Shown here in pieces: positions 12,601-27,600 of a stretch of 64,000 nucleotides of DNA. Every line of letters starts with the position of its first letter. The first letter of the stretch is position 1. The translations under genes were made by a program, and so were the position numbers. The notes below the pieces were generated by a model. It did no database searches, was not told where the DNA came from, and worked only from the letters and a program-made list of their open reading frames with translations. The stretch spans positions 2,852,001-2,916,000 of the forward strand of contig OZ020263.1 in assembly GCA_963971285.1 (NCBI GenBank), read 5' to 3'. Source of the DNA: Astropecten irregularis (lineage: Eukaryota; Echinodermata; Asteroidea; Paxillosida; Astropectinidae).

Positions 12601-15600
12601 CAGAGAAAGATCAGAAAAGTCTTGGGAAATGTATCCATATTTTGTAATATACAGACATGCAACTTGTACTCGGATCAGCTGATTTCCTCTATTTTTTTTC
12701 ACTCCATTCTTATGCCATTGAAAAGTGAAAAAACTGTACAAAGTTAGTTTGGTAAAGATTGGAACTTCCAAGTTGTAAGTAAGTCCAAGTTAGCATGCGT
12801 GAATATACTTGTGTCATAAGTTGGAAGCAAAACAGGGAACAAAAGATAAGTCTCAACGTTTCAGAATTGTTTGCACCAACACGTCGGTTCTGCATATTGT
12901 TATAAAAATTGGAGTTCAGCTTTAGCAGAAAATCCAAAAACTTACAACATGATTGGAGAAATGATACTTGGCAAAGTTATCCCCCCTCCAAAAAAAAAAG
13001 TTCACAAGTGTAGGTTTGGGGTTGTTTATTTTGTGTCACTCTTGAAAAACACTTACATGTTCATTTATACATGTATGACCAGTTTGTCATTGCATTGTAG
13101 TGCCTATGTGCTATAAAACTTGCCCAATCTTTCTTGGTTGGGTTATCAACGTGACCTACATACTTGCTATCAAAATGAATTGATTTGATGACATTTGAGC
13201 GTATAGCTTGTAGTTAAATTGTAAGGGCAGACTTTTGGAATTAGAAGACTTTTGATGTCTGTTGCAGTTCATACCACTCAGTGTGCTGTGTAAGCACCCA
13301 AAACGATAAAGATCCTGCTAGGATCGAAACCCATCAGGCCCTCCTGAAAAAACTCCAAGCATTTCATAAATGTCAGGTCATTATTTTGGCTGTTGAGCAG
13401 TTTGCAGCAGTTTATTACTTGTATTATAAACACATTTTCATCAGAAGATCTTGAAAATCCAGAAATCCAGATTGTACACTACAGGAGTACCTATTTAGCC
13501 TTTGAGAAGGATCCTGCTAGGATCGAAACATCAGGCCCTCCTAATTCTAAAGCTTCTCATACAGGTCATTATTTTGGTTGATGAGCAGTTTGTGACCGTT
13601 GGTTAAAAAAAAGCCAGCAGTTTGTTATGCAGAAGTAGCTTTAGAAATGGGCGGTTTATTGTATCATTGTCCACAGTCCAGAATGGATCAGAAAAACTGT
13701 GTTATTGGACAACCAAGTATTGTGCGGGCTTGTTTATTGGGTGTTTTTCTGGCGAACCAAAAGAAAGAAAAGAAAAATATTTGATTGTCCTTTTCTTGAC
13801 GACCAAAGCTTGAGAAAACCCGTTTTGAATACAGGTGCCAAACAGAACTTGTTGTCTGGGGAAGTAGAAGGCACAAAAGATGGATTATTGCAGAACCTTG
13901 GCGCCTTTTGTTGGCCCTCTACTGAGGCATGAAGCCCGGTGTGCACCAGGGAAAAAGCAATAAACCAGTGGGTAGATTGGCTGGAAGCACAAGCACAATA
14001 GAACTATAGAATCTCTGGAGGAGAGGAGAAAAGATGTATGAAAACCCTGCAGTTAGTTCCGTTTGCGGTGTATGCCCAGACTTACACACAAACGATTGTT
14101 TACCTTGCAGTTCTTTCTTTGATGTAAGGGACCGTCTGAATATTAAAAAAAAATTCAGATAAATTTCAAACTGACATGCCAGATGATTTTTTTTTATAGG
14201 CTTTTCTTTTTCTTTTATGATTTTGAGATATGCTGAATGAACATTCTCAAAAATGGCCATCTAGTGATAAATGACTTTTTTTGGTAAAAAGAAAATGTTT
14301 AAATCTGTTGAATTTTTTTTTAACTCAACAGAATCCTGCGCAACAAGATCGTGAACGGTCAGGTTCGGCACGACTTGTCCCTCACAACCAAGAATAATTG
14401 TTCAGACAAGCTGCCCGGCGAGCTGGACCACAGCCAGATGAACTCCCCGACGGGCATGACGTCGCCGATGGGCTCGCCCACGTTCCGCCCCAACATGTTG
14501 CCCCACCACCAGCCCGCCTTGTCCAAGCAGCAGATTGCCAGCATGACGGACTCCCAGCGGGAACAGTACGCCGCCTTCCTCCAGCTTGCCCAGTCCGCCC
14601 TCGCTTCCCAGGTCCAGTCTAACTTTCTGCCCTTTGCCGCGGCCGCCGCCGCTGCCGGCGGGCTGCCCGGCGGGGGCGGGGTGGCCGGCAACCCCCATCA
14701 GGGCATGAACATGCTGACCGGACCCTTTGTGGTGCCCAGTTCCACTCTTCCGACCTCCGCCCCTCCTAACCTGACCAGTCTCCCTCCTTCATCATCTACC
14801 CTAGCTTCATCGTCAGGTCCCAGCATGGCTTACACCCCCATTTCCATCCAGCCATCAACTGCATCCGATTCCACCCTGCCCACCCTAGTCACGGCCCTCA
14901 GGGGGGTTACCCCAGTCGTGACCGCATCCATCCCATCGTCTGCCACCACAGTAGTCCCGACCTCGACCAACTCCCCGGTTAACGCCGCCACGGCCGCAGC
15001 GGAAAACCTGATGCCGGCCACTTCCATGGATAGCCTGATTGCCACGGCAGCAGTTGCTGCGGCCATTCCACAAGATGTGATGTCGGCCACCAATCCCAAA
15101 GTGAAGGAAGAAGGTAAAGATGAAACCGATTCCTAACAATACCTTCCTCACGCTCACTTTTAAAAAGCCACTGCTAACCAGCCATCTACTTCCTTAACAC
15201 TGCTTTAAAAAAAGCTGGACTAAAAAAAACCCAAAACACTTCCATTTCATCAGCATAAGCACTTAATAACATTTTTACTAAACAAATCCACGTTCATCAG
15301 TCTTTTATCAAATGGATATCAGGCTCTGAATCGTAGACCTATTTAATATGAACGCTATTGTAGCAACTGTATTTAATACTCGGCTTTCTCGTAAAAACTT
15401 TTCTGTTGTTAACAATTCTCAGTAATCAGTATTAATTTTAAGCTAGATATTTCCAGGGTTTATTCACATTGTCATCACTTTTCATCACATCCTCAGTTTT
15501 TGTTTGTTTGCATTTTTTCAGAGTGTTCTATTTTTCAACCTTAGTTCCGAAAAGTATTGATGTTGCTTAATATTAAGTTATACCATTCAGGCTTATTTTT

Positions 15601-18600
15601 ATCATACATGTCATAATTGAAAAGTTGAATCCAAGTCGAAAGGGATTCAATGAGTATCGGTTCCGCGGCTCCCCAAAAATACTCTCAAAAAAATTGAGAA
15701 ATGTCGTTCATTTCACCTCAAAATCATTGGAGTTGTGATTTCTCAGCTGGCTGTCGCTGGGTTAAGAACTGTAGATCATCTGTGGGATGAGATCCCAGGA
15801 TGAGTGAGGAAGAGATAGACGGCTTCTGACTGGTACACCGGTTGAAAACACATTGATGAGGACAATGGGGGAGGCCTCGTCATACAACTGGATAGCTCGG
15901 ATGGTAGAGCACTGGTGCGGTTCGGCTGTGTGTCTTGTATGGCTTCTGACTGGCACCCAGAGCGAAGGTAGTTAACTATGTAGAGGTATGGTCCAACATA
16001 GAACCTGGGGTCGATTTCACCAAACTCACATCGTAACTTACTATCAATCGACTAATTAAGATACATTGCAGTCCTACGGTATAGGATACGATGGGTTATC
16101 CTTCGTGACTCGAGTTACGATCGATCGTAGGGCTTCGTGAAATCGACCCCTGGTAGCTCAGACCAGTGTTCTAGCCACGCCTGTCGGCACCGGTCGGGGA
16201 CATCCGGCAGTCAAGCTTGCCGACCGGCACTCAATATGAAAAATCATGTTGCCGACCGGCACAAAGAATCTTGAAAATCACAGATAATGCACGAGTTACA
16301 ACATAAATGCTTTATAGTTGTATTTATTCACTGAAAGAACAGTAAGATTTTGACTTTTTAAATTGACCAGATCCCCAATAACAAAACAGAATATTGCTGA
16401 AATGCTCACGTACGTACAGACTTGCATTTAGCTACCATGTATTATCTTCTGAACCCTGGCCGTGAGGGGCGAGAGTTTCATAATAAGTAAATTTAGCCGG
16501 CACTCCAAAGGGGCTAGCTATAACACTGGCTCAGACATACGATGGAGTTTTGCCAGTCAGGTAGTCCGTGGGACTCCGTAGAGGTTAAGAGTCGGCCATT
16601 TTTTCTTTGTCCGCCCAATAACAGTTCAAGGTTCAGACCCAGCTGGTGTCCTTTTTTTTCATTGAACAACAACAAATTGCAACACTCTGCAAGTTGATTA
16701 CCCTAAATCATGTCTTTCATGAGATGCACTTAGCTGGACCATAAATTTCTGCATATTTAAACACCAACTTCCTGCTTAAAATAATCAGGTGCCAATTTCA
16801 TAGAGCTGCTTACCACAAACATTCGCTAAGCATGACATTTCTTGTCTTAGTAAAAACAGGATTAACAACCAAATGTCCGTGTGTTGCGTATCACTTGCAA
16901 TTGTTCTTTGGCTGTTGTTCGCTGACCATGAATATCAAATGGAATTTTCAATGGTGGTTTGTTTTATCGGACGAGCCATTTTTTGTGCTAAGCAATTTTT
17001 TGTGTTAAGCAGCTCTATGAAATTGGCCCCTGGCATCTTGAGAGGATTATTACATCCGCTGTTATGGTTCGTTTGTTTTGTGGTCAGTCATTACATCGTT
17101 GATGGAAAAACGAAATTTCTATCCAGTAGGACTCAAATTAACGCCATTATAAGCCTTTCTGATATTTGAATTGTAATTCAGAAGTTAAGGTCTTTTACCC
17201 AGTCTTGGTTTTTGTTTTATTATTGTTCTGGTAGACCTATTGCTGTTGTTTTGTTGTTCTGTTGCCCATTTTTCATCCAAAGTTTCAAGTCAAAGGGTTT
17301 CTCAGAGAAGTGTTTGAGAAGTGAGCAAAATTTTGGATGTTGACATGAATGGCAGGGTCTGTGGATATTAGGGGAATATTGTACTTAATCATGCGCTGTA
17401 TGCCTACAGCTGTCAGCTGGTTGCTTGTGGGTTGGGGTTGTTTAAAATCTTTTTTTATGAAGTCAGAGTCTGCTTCATACCTTTCACCGTGGATACGCTT
17501 TCACGGAGAATCACAAAAGCTCTCTCTGTTTTCTTTTTCTTTGAGGGTCTTTGTGGAAAGAACAATACATGAAATTACGACGTGGCAGGGTGCGTGCCGT
17601 TACCTTAAGCTTTCTGTCTGCATTTCCCTATGAACTATTAAACAACGGTCTACATGTATGAGATAGCAAAATGGAAGAGATTCTGTGGTATGGTTCGCTG
17701 AACATTTTACGTGCCAAATGGTTCAGACATGGTGCATATGTTGTCATTGTTCAAACCTGTAGGATTAAAAATGGAACGTTTTTGTTCGTGCTGTGTTTCG
17801 CAGTGTGCATCAAACATAGTGTTATTTGGGTTGGTACCTTGCACACATACTTTACAATCAGACCATTTTTACTCAAAATTACGGTATGAAATTAACTTTA
17901 TAAGCTTTTCATGGAGCTCAAACATTGCATGCAACCCATAGGTGCGGCAGATTTTCTTTTCTTTTTATGATTTCTGCATCCATAACATAAAAACGTGCAA
18001 AGAAACAAACCTTTACAAAACTTGAACATGTATTCAAATTTGTATTTCATAATTTAAAAGACAGATTTTGACTGGTTGATAATTTTTTGTGTAGTGTACA
18101 TTGTACATGCAGCATTACTTGCCCATGATAGAACTTATTCACGGTGCATCCATCCTAAATTCAAAGCAGTGCAATCAAAGCGAGGCTTGGATTCAAAGTA
18201 GTCTGGTACCCATTTTCTTTTTAGAATTGGTGTTATCTTTTCCAACGGGTATACAAGGACAGTGGCAAGATGGATGCGCCATGAATAAGGCATATAAAGG
18301 ACCATCTCAACTCGGAGAATAAGAAGTTACCGAGCAAAACACTTACCGGTACACTTACATGTAATAAGGGTTGATGTTTCTGCTCGGCATAAGAATCGAT
18401 AAGAATCCTTACATTTTGATTAAAACTCAATGGCTAATAATGAAGGTGCGAAGTAAGAAATGCGTGCACCATTTCAAGGGAGACAACTGGAATGTTGGTA
18501 GCAGCCGGTTACATGTAGAATGGTATATCGTAGCCAGTTCAGGACGTGTGCGCATTGTTCTTAACATCTGTATGCCATACGTAACCGGTGAGAGCAGTCA

Positions 18601-21600
18601 AAAATGTCTTATGAATGTCTCATATATTGGCATTGTACGGGTACCCTCAGCTTAAAATCAATGAAAACTATTGCCAGCTTAAACCCTAACAGCCCTAAAC
18701 CCATCCAAACTTCAACAGGTGGTACTGTCGACTTTTGTCTGGTTTGGTACCAAACAGTCAGGAAGTGTTGTTGGACTTTGTTTGATTCAGTACCAAAGGT
18801 TTAGGAGTACACTTTTTAATTCTGTCAGGTTCAGGGAAGTAAAGGCAATGAGACTTGTGATAACAAGTGTTGGAGTTTGTGGCAGTGCACTGGCATTTAT
18901 TTTGTGTGCAAGGTTACCCATGGTCTATATTACAGTTGCTGTTGAAATTTGTGGTAGTGCAAAACGTTTCCTCAGGATAAACTGAAATTGAGACTTTCAT
19001 TTTGGAAAACAATGGGGACTTATCGGGTATTTGCATTCTTAGTTTAAGAAAGCGATATTAAAAAAAAAAAAAACTTTTTTCAGGACATCATCCCCTGATC
19101 TGAAGTTTTCATGATCATCCGAAATTTCCAAATTTATGATTAAAAAAAAGTTGGAATTCTTCAGAAAATTTGGTTTCGATTAATTGAAAAATTTGATTAA
19201 TTGGACATTCTTGTAGGACATGATAAATAATTTGCACTTTGGTTGTTTTCATACATGTCTTCATATTCTTTGGACAAATGTTGTAGCATTGTAGGATTAA
19301 GATTATGTCATCTGAATAATTATTTATAATAATTCTGATTATTAGTATCATTCCTGTACTAAAGAACAAAACAAAAGCGAAATAGTTCGTAAGCATCATT
19401 AATTAATATATATATATATAAATATAATTAAATAAAGTTAATTGTAGAAAGGAGGAAAAAATGAAATTTGAAATTATTTCATGAATTGTTTGCTTAATAA
19501 TGATGATAATGTATGTATCTTGTAAATATCAATTTAAAATAAATGAAAAATGACTAGCCCATTTTGACCAGAAATTTGTGTAAGTTAAGCAGAGTGTACA
19601 CTGTCGACATTTTCGGTAACAATCTCGGTAACATGTTGCCCAGTTAGCTTGTTGCTGAAAATATCGTCAGTCTACACAGAGAAAAGCTAGTTGGGTAACA
19701 TGTCACCCAACTGTCGCTCAGATGTTGAGAAAAGAATGGAAATGCATTTATTTCAACGACATTTTGCTGACATTATCCAATCAGGAGTAGGCTCTGAGTC
19801 ATCTGACCTAGTGATCATGTGATTTGGACAAAATGGCAGCTACCATGGAATGTAACAAGGAGAAGACGAAAACTGTTACCAAGGGCCTTTCTCAAAGCTC
19901 GGCTCCGCCTCCATTTCATGAATCCATTGCAAAATTACAGGTATCAAAATAGAGGCTTTTGGCTGCAGTTAGGAAGTAGATTCTCTGGTTTGAAAAGGAC
20001 AAAAAAAAACAGAGCTTCAGCTTCAATGGCATACCACAACCCATGTTTTCAGCGTTTGAAAACAGAGACGAAGCCGGAGCCGAGCTTCGAGAAAGGCCCC
20101 AAGTGTACACAGGGCCTAAATTCATGTTGCCCAGGTGTGTTGTTGCCCTACCTGGGCAACATGTTACCGAAAATGTTAACAGCGTACACTCTGCTTTTAC
20201 CGTGATCATACTGTGCCTCGTTTGTATCAACTGTAGTTGCGACCGTATTGTATAAAAAAACAAAAACAATCTTTTTAGGAAGTGGAACCGTATTTATTTG
20301 CCAATTTCAGTATCTCCCCAATGTACTGTCTGGCTTTTTCATGTAAAATGTTCGTTTGTTCACAAGTATTGTATGAACCTGTATTGTTTGCATTCTTGGA
20401 GAGAGAAAAAAAAGAATGTGTCGAGAAAGAAAAAGAAAAGAAATGCTTCCTGTATTTTTAGTTTTATTGAAATGTCTTTGGCCAAGTGTGCCCAAGGCTG
20501 TTGCATTAGGGATTGCCTACAAATATTATTGTCTTGCCCAAAAACATTCAAAGAAAAAATATCTCTGCGGGACAGTTCCGTATGGTATTGTGTTCAGATT
20601 ATCGTTCCGACTTCAATATCGTTTTGAATTGCATTGGCCTTCACTACGCTTATTGATTTTTCTATCACAAAAGCAAAATGAAATCTATAGAAAATTTTTT
20701 CATCATGACATGCTGTATCTATTAATATTTTCATGGATATTTTAACAAGAGGAAGAAAAATGATATCGGAAGTAACGTTAATCCTACTTTTGTCCTCCAA
20801 CATCTTTTTGATGTCAATTTTCAAAAATCCTTAGAATCCTAGGTATTAAATCTTCTGATTATCTGATGTTTGGACTTCCTGTTTCACGTGAAATTTACTT
20901 TTTAAGATGTTGTAAACTTACCCTCTGAGCACCTTATTTTTTCAACATAACCAGATGTCGACAACCTTTTTTCCAGATTCTGGCTAAAATAACGAACTCT
21001 GTCAGTTTGGAATTTACGACTTGTACTTACAGAAAATGAAGAATTACAATTTACCATGAAATTTCTTTTGAAGGGGAATGCCTAGACTTAATTCTTTCAG
21101 TCCTCGTACCGCTACTAACCTGGGGCCAATTTCATGGAGCTGATAAGCGCACACAAAATTGCTAACCACAAAATGTTTTGCTCAATCAAACAAGCCACTA
21201 TTAAAAAATTCCATTTGATATTCATGGTCAGCGAACAACAGCCAAAGAACAATCACAAGTGATATACAACACATGAAAATTTGGTTGTTAATCCTGTTTT
21301 TATTCAGACATAAATTTCATGGTTAGCAAATTGATGTGCTAAGCAGGGCTGTTAAACACTGGACCCTGGCCACTTGTGGGCTAGACTGATGTAAGCAGCA
21401 ATGCCATGTTACAGTGTCCCCAGCTATGGATTGCTTTGGATAGCGTGAGGGCCGGAGAGGAGGGATGGGGGAGGGGGAAAGGGAGGGTGGTAACAGTTTG
21501 ACAAGCAAACGACAATCTATGTTTCAATAACCATCAACTGTACTGTATGTCCAATATGTCATCTTCATATGTACATGTATGTATTGCACTGTTTGTGCAC

Positions 21601-24600
21601 CTCGCACAACGTGGAGCACCAAAACTTTAATTTCTTTTGTGGTTGTAATCGTGCTATTAATTAAAACTTCTCACTTTATCCTTTTCCTTTTCACAAACCC
21701 CCCAAAACAACAAACAAACAAGTTCTGAATGTGTTTTTTTCTTTTCATCATTGGTGCTTGTCAATAAACACAGTGAGAATAAAAACAAATGTTCCATCTC
21801 TGGTTGAATTTTCCTTTTGTTTATGAACTTAGTTTTAATTTGTAGGAATTGTTTCTCTTTAATCTTGCAAGTTTCACAACAAGTTGTCATCTGTAATTCA
21901 TCATTCGAGCCATTTTCTTCATTTCCTAACTAAAATTTACTCTTTTGGTGGGCGGTCTCTTCTACTAATAATGGTTTGTTCCATTCAACCCTATTGGATC
22001 GGGGTTTTAGCAGCAAGCTTATGGCGCAAACCTTAATCTTTGCTTAAAGGTAATATCATACTTTGGTTTTTGTCAAAGAAATACAGATTTATCATGTTCA
22101 TGATACAGTAACAGTCATCTGTGAAAATTTCAGTCGCATACGGTGCCCGCTTTTTTGAGAAAACTGGATACAGTTTGTCTCAAGTCTTTTCTCTTTTATC
22201 AAAAATAATTTTGGTCACTGGTTTTACCGGTACTCTTTTCTGGATAAATACAGCATTTCAGGCAGAAAACGTTAAACAGTATGTTTCTACCATCACCAAC
22301 TTTATACCCTGTGAGTTATAGGTAAATCTGTGAAGATCTTCTGTTTCGGTATGCTACCAAAGTATGATACCACCTTTAAATTTGGGTGGTGGCTGTGTTG
22401 GTCTTGTACCCAGACTTGCACTTATGCTGGACTGTCAGACTACAAGCACTGGAATGTCGGTGCACTGACTCATGACCAGATTCAAGCTACAACACCTCTC
22501 AAATTATGTCTCTGTAGTACCCTTTTCAAAAACCACATCCCACGCTTTGACTCCCATTTTCAAAACACCTGAAAATTTGAGGTTACGGTCCAGTGTATTT
22601 TTCATTGAAGGTTGCCATCCAGCTTCCTCATTCAGAACAACAGGGTGTACTTCGGAGCCCTATTCAACCGGTTTTTATTTTGATATCCGCCACTGGGGAG
22701 AATAAATACACAAAACGGAGCCAGAGGTTTTGAAAAGAGGTCCATGGTCACAAGCCACAACCAATAAATTGGATTCATTGGTTTCGGTCATCTGAAAGCG
22801 GGCAAATAAATTGGGTGGCATTCCCAGCTTCACGGCTGACTGGTTGTGTGACCCTTTTATTAATACTGGGCCTGGCTAAGCGTCCAAATGATCAGGCTCC
22901 GATAAATTTCAAGGATTTTTTGGATGATGAATAGAAATGCACTCTTAAAGGGTGTGTATCAGTAACTTACATATTATAGGCCAACCCATTCAAATTGTTA
23001 AGTGCAGTGGACTTCTTTTTTTTTTAGGAATTCTTTTATATTCATAACTATTTCAGTGCACAAATTTTCAGGGCCGAGTGGGCCCCTCTGCAAAATCACA
23101 AAAGAACTGTTCTGTTTGTTTTGGTTTTTTTCTTTTTTGGGGGGTCGGATGTGGTGGGGCAGGGCAGAGCTTCGACCCGCCATTTTTTTTTTCACTTCTC
23201 AGATTTTAATCTGAAATCAGGTCTATTTTTCACCCAATTTTCGATGTTTTCCCCCCTTCAAATGTTTTGAATTGTATAATTTATTTTTGATTCTCCTTCG
23301 ATGATGATATGCACTTATCTTCTGCTGCAGTGTCTTGAATCGTGATGTGTGTCTACATGCAGCGCACAAAATGACACAGACAGCAATTTTCAGATTATTT
23401 TCAGCATAGACCAGTTTCATCTCTGAACATTTGTTTGCTTAACAATTTTGCTTTATTTCGGCCTTCAGTGAGAGGAAAACTTGTCTGTAGAAGGATTATC
23501 TGTCCTTATTGAGAAGAAGGAAAAAGAAATTTCAAAAAAGAGATGGAAATATTCGGATATCGTTGTTTTTCGACCAATGCCAGGTCTTTCGCCGAGCTTA
23601 ATTGAATTAATTGAAACTGTTTCTGGTTTTTCCTTCATGTAGCGTGTCAAATGAAATTTAGACAAAACACTATATTTTCAAACCTCTTCTTCTATTAAAA
23701 GAAAAAAGTCTCTGTGATCGACAAATCAACACTTATTCTATAAGAAAGGAAGGTTTGCGGAGACACCATGCATAAACTCTTTTCTAAAAGTGTGGTTCTG
23801 AAAAGAACCGGTGAGAAGTTTAGTTGTCTCGATGTTCATTGTACTCTGGCCATCCTCAGGACTTCCGCCATGCAAAGCTTCAAAAACCTACTTATTTTAT
23901 AAAAATGTATGTGGGAATAAAAAATAATTATGAATTTGAGTGCAGTGAACCGATGAACACTGATAATATCCGAATTCTCCCAAAAAACTGATCTGAGAGC
24001 AAACTATCCACGAAAAAAACTGACAACATTAAATATTGGACCTCATTGCAAAAAAATTTCCAGTCGCCAAACCTGTATTCATATTTCCTTGTTTTTTTTT
24101 ACAACATTGTTCTGCACCAGTAGTTTCATTATCAAATACCAAATAATTGAATACATGCAACCATTTTATTGATTTTTTGTTTTGGTTGGTTGTTGATTTT
24201 CTTTTTATTAGCAAGTTGGTTATTATTATCTATCTCCCGACCAAAATCATTTAATATTCATGAAGTTTGTTATAATTAATGCATTGGTTTGGCATCAAAC
24301 ATGACAACAACAAAAACAACTTGAAATTTGTCTCTGCTTCGCTGGGCACTTTCTTAATGGGAACAAATTAACAAACAGACAATTGTAGACACGTTTGTCG
24401 CAGGTCTTCTGGCATGAAAAAGCAAACAGCAAAATGGCCGCCTTTAAAACTTCGACAAGCTACCAAATTGACTGTACAAGTATTTTTTTTGTAGTCGCCA
24501 GCAGTTTTTCTTGTTGTCTGTTTGCTCTGTTTCTGGGCAAGCTAACTTAGTGGGAAACAACAAATAGACCTATTCATCTTGATTTGCTATCAAAGATTTC

Positions 24601-27600
24601 AGAGTGAAAATAGATTTGAATGAATCCGCTAGGATGACACAATATTGTGAGGTATGAAGTCAGTAGATGGGGAAAAATGGATTAAAGGATAGCTTCTCTG
24701 AATAAATGCTGTACTCTTGTGGTATGAAGTGTTCTCATTATGTTCCATTGCTATTTGAATGTATTTGAAATCTTCTAATTTGTGGAAAATTGGCAGAATA
24801 TGCTTTAAAAAAAAACCTGTTAAATAACATTTCCCTCTCTTATCACTCAAACATTAAAAGATTCTCTAGAATCGACAACTTCTCTAGACAACAAACAAAC
24901 TCTCCTTCCCAGCTTATAAAAGCAGAAATACCAGTGACAAAGAAAACAAAATAAAGCATTTTTATCAGGGAGCTGCGAGCTTGAGAGAGGATTTGTGGCA
25001 TTTTCTGACACGTCCCCTAAGTAAGTTTTTCTTTGCATTCACAAGTGACCTCTTGGTTCAGTAAGCATACAACAATAGATAATTCCAACGCAGATGTATT
25101 AAAATGCATGTGTGGCATGCAGAAAACACTCCCTTTTATCCATCTCTTACTCATACACTCTCCTTCTTTTTCTTTCGTTTTTTTTTCCCTCCGTCTCGCG
25201 ATTCTTTGTTTACCGAAGTATGGATAAGCGAGAACATGCGTGCTGTTACGCCGGTCTGTAGGTTTTTTGCGTTTTGCGGGCACATAACTCGGTGGGGTGA
25301 TGTATTTATAATAACTATGCGGCTAGAATTACTGAACCAAACCAGCATGTATGAATAGACCGGCGCACAAATTGCTTGCGTTATATGCCATGCGTTGTAC
25401 TTGGCTTATATGGTTCAATGCATTCTAATGCACTCGTCCCTAAGTATATGCACAAAGCTGAATCAGCAGGAAAAAATAATGCTGCGCTAGTTTTTTTTTA
25501 ATGGCCGCAGACACGAACTGAATAGTGCATTTGTATATACATGTAGATAAAACCCTGAATATTTCATATATAGTTTGTAATTTCTTGAGGAATATTTTAG
25601 GTTTCATCATCATTCTTGAGAGCAAGTTTTACAATTTTTTGCCTGGATTTTTTTAAAAGGTATTGTACAGGATTGGTAACATACCCAAATACAAAAGTTG
25701 ACAAATTTACGTATAACTTTTCATTTCATGATAAACCTGTGAAAAATTTGAGCTCAATCGGACATCTTAGTCAGGAGAAAATAGCGAAAACGTGACTCAA
25801 TTTTTCTTATAAAACATATAGAATGGTTTTGATCTTACCCCGAGATCAAAACTGTGTTTGGTCGTTGTTTTACTAATTTCTGGATAAATACACCATTTCG
25901 GGCGGAAATATCTTAACGGTATGTTTCTACCAGCAACATCTTCATACCCTGAAAGTTTTACGTAAATCTGTGAACATTTCTGTTTGGGTATGTTACCAAT
26001 CCTGTACTGTACCTTTAAGTTTTTCGTTCCCAATATGCATATATCTGTCCCAGAAATTATCCCCCCGTACTAGCAACATCTGTTTCATGAATCAATGAAA
26101 CGTGCGAATTGAGGCTGAAATGATTAAATTTTCATCAGACAAGTGCAGTATTTGTATACATTAATATTCATCACATTCATATTAAGTTTTATCAATTTTT
26201 TCATCTAAAGGAAATAGTAATTATCCAAATGGTCTGATGGTTTGAAGACTTGTGTCTGGAAAAACGGGAAATCAAACCCAGGAAATTTGAAAAGCTGAAG
26301 ATTTTATGTCATTCATTTTGTAAAATTGCAAAAAGATGTTGGAATGCCGCCCTCTCTTGGCCAAAGTAAGACATCTTTCTTAATGCTGATCTGCTAATTA
26401 GTCATGTGACATATGCAGTCAGGGAATGAACCTAGTACAAAAAGAAACAAATAAACATTCCACCAATATTTTATTTTTATATTTGTAGTTAAAGGTTGTA
26501 TCATACTTTGGTAAGAAACCTAAACAGAAATGTTCATAGATTTACGTATAACTTACAGGGTGTGAAGATGATGCTAGTAGAAACCTACCGTTAAAATCTT
26601 TTCGCCTGAAATGGTGTATTTATCCAGAAATGAGTAAAACAATGACCGAAAATCTTTTTGATCTTTTAAAAGATCAAAAATAAAAGAGAAAAGACTTAAG
26701 AAATACTGTGGCCGTTTTTCACGATTTTCTCAAAAAGTGGCCACCGTATGGAATTGAAATTTTCACTGATGACTCTGACTGTATCTTCCTTGATATTTTT
26801 GCCCATGAATCTGTATTTCTTTCACAAAAACCAAAGTATGATACTACCTTTAAAACAGGTCAAATGTTTCCTGCAGTTTCAAAATCTGTTATTCCCGGAG
26901 ACCAAGCGACAGCTTTCTGGCATCTTTTTCTTGAAGACAAAAAATAAATACATACTTGTAGCTGACATTTTCACAAGGGAAGTTTTCAAGGTGACATTGG
27001 TGAAACTTAGATGGTTAAAATCACTACGAAAGGACCTTTACCAGTGTAGACATCCTGCGAAAAACAGACGGCAAATTATATGGCCGTGTGTCACGGAATT
27101 GTTTATGCCCGAGTGAGCGTTACCAGCGTATTACTGAACCATAAACGATCAAACTGAATTGTTCTGCAAGCAATATTTGACAGATGTAATATTTATACAA
27201 ATTTTCGCCAATATTTGTAAGGATCTGTTTATTAAAGGTGATTTTGTTTCCTTTTTCTTTTTTTTATTCAGAGGTTTAAATGTCAGTTGATAGAGCTTTA
27301 TGGATACAGTGGAATGCCACTATAACGAGCACTGCTATACCAAACATTTGGCTCATACCGAACATCAGGCGCGGTTCTACAGGGTGCTAGGGGGCTGTAG
27401 CCCCCCAACAATTTTGTCTAGCCCCCCCCCCCCCCCCACAAAAAAAATGCAATTGAAAATAAAAATCTTGAAAATACTGGATCTTTTCCGTTATTAATTT
27501 TTTGTTTTCCTTGTTCACTTTTTGATAAAGAAAATCGAAGATTTGGTCAAAATTTGAACTTAGAAGGAAGAGCTTTCTGGTTCAACACCTTGTGAAACAA

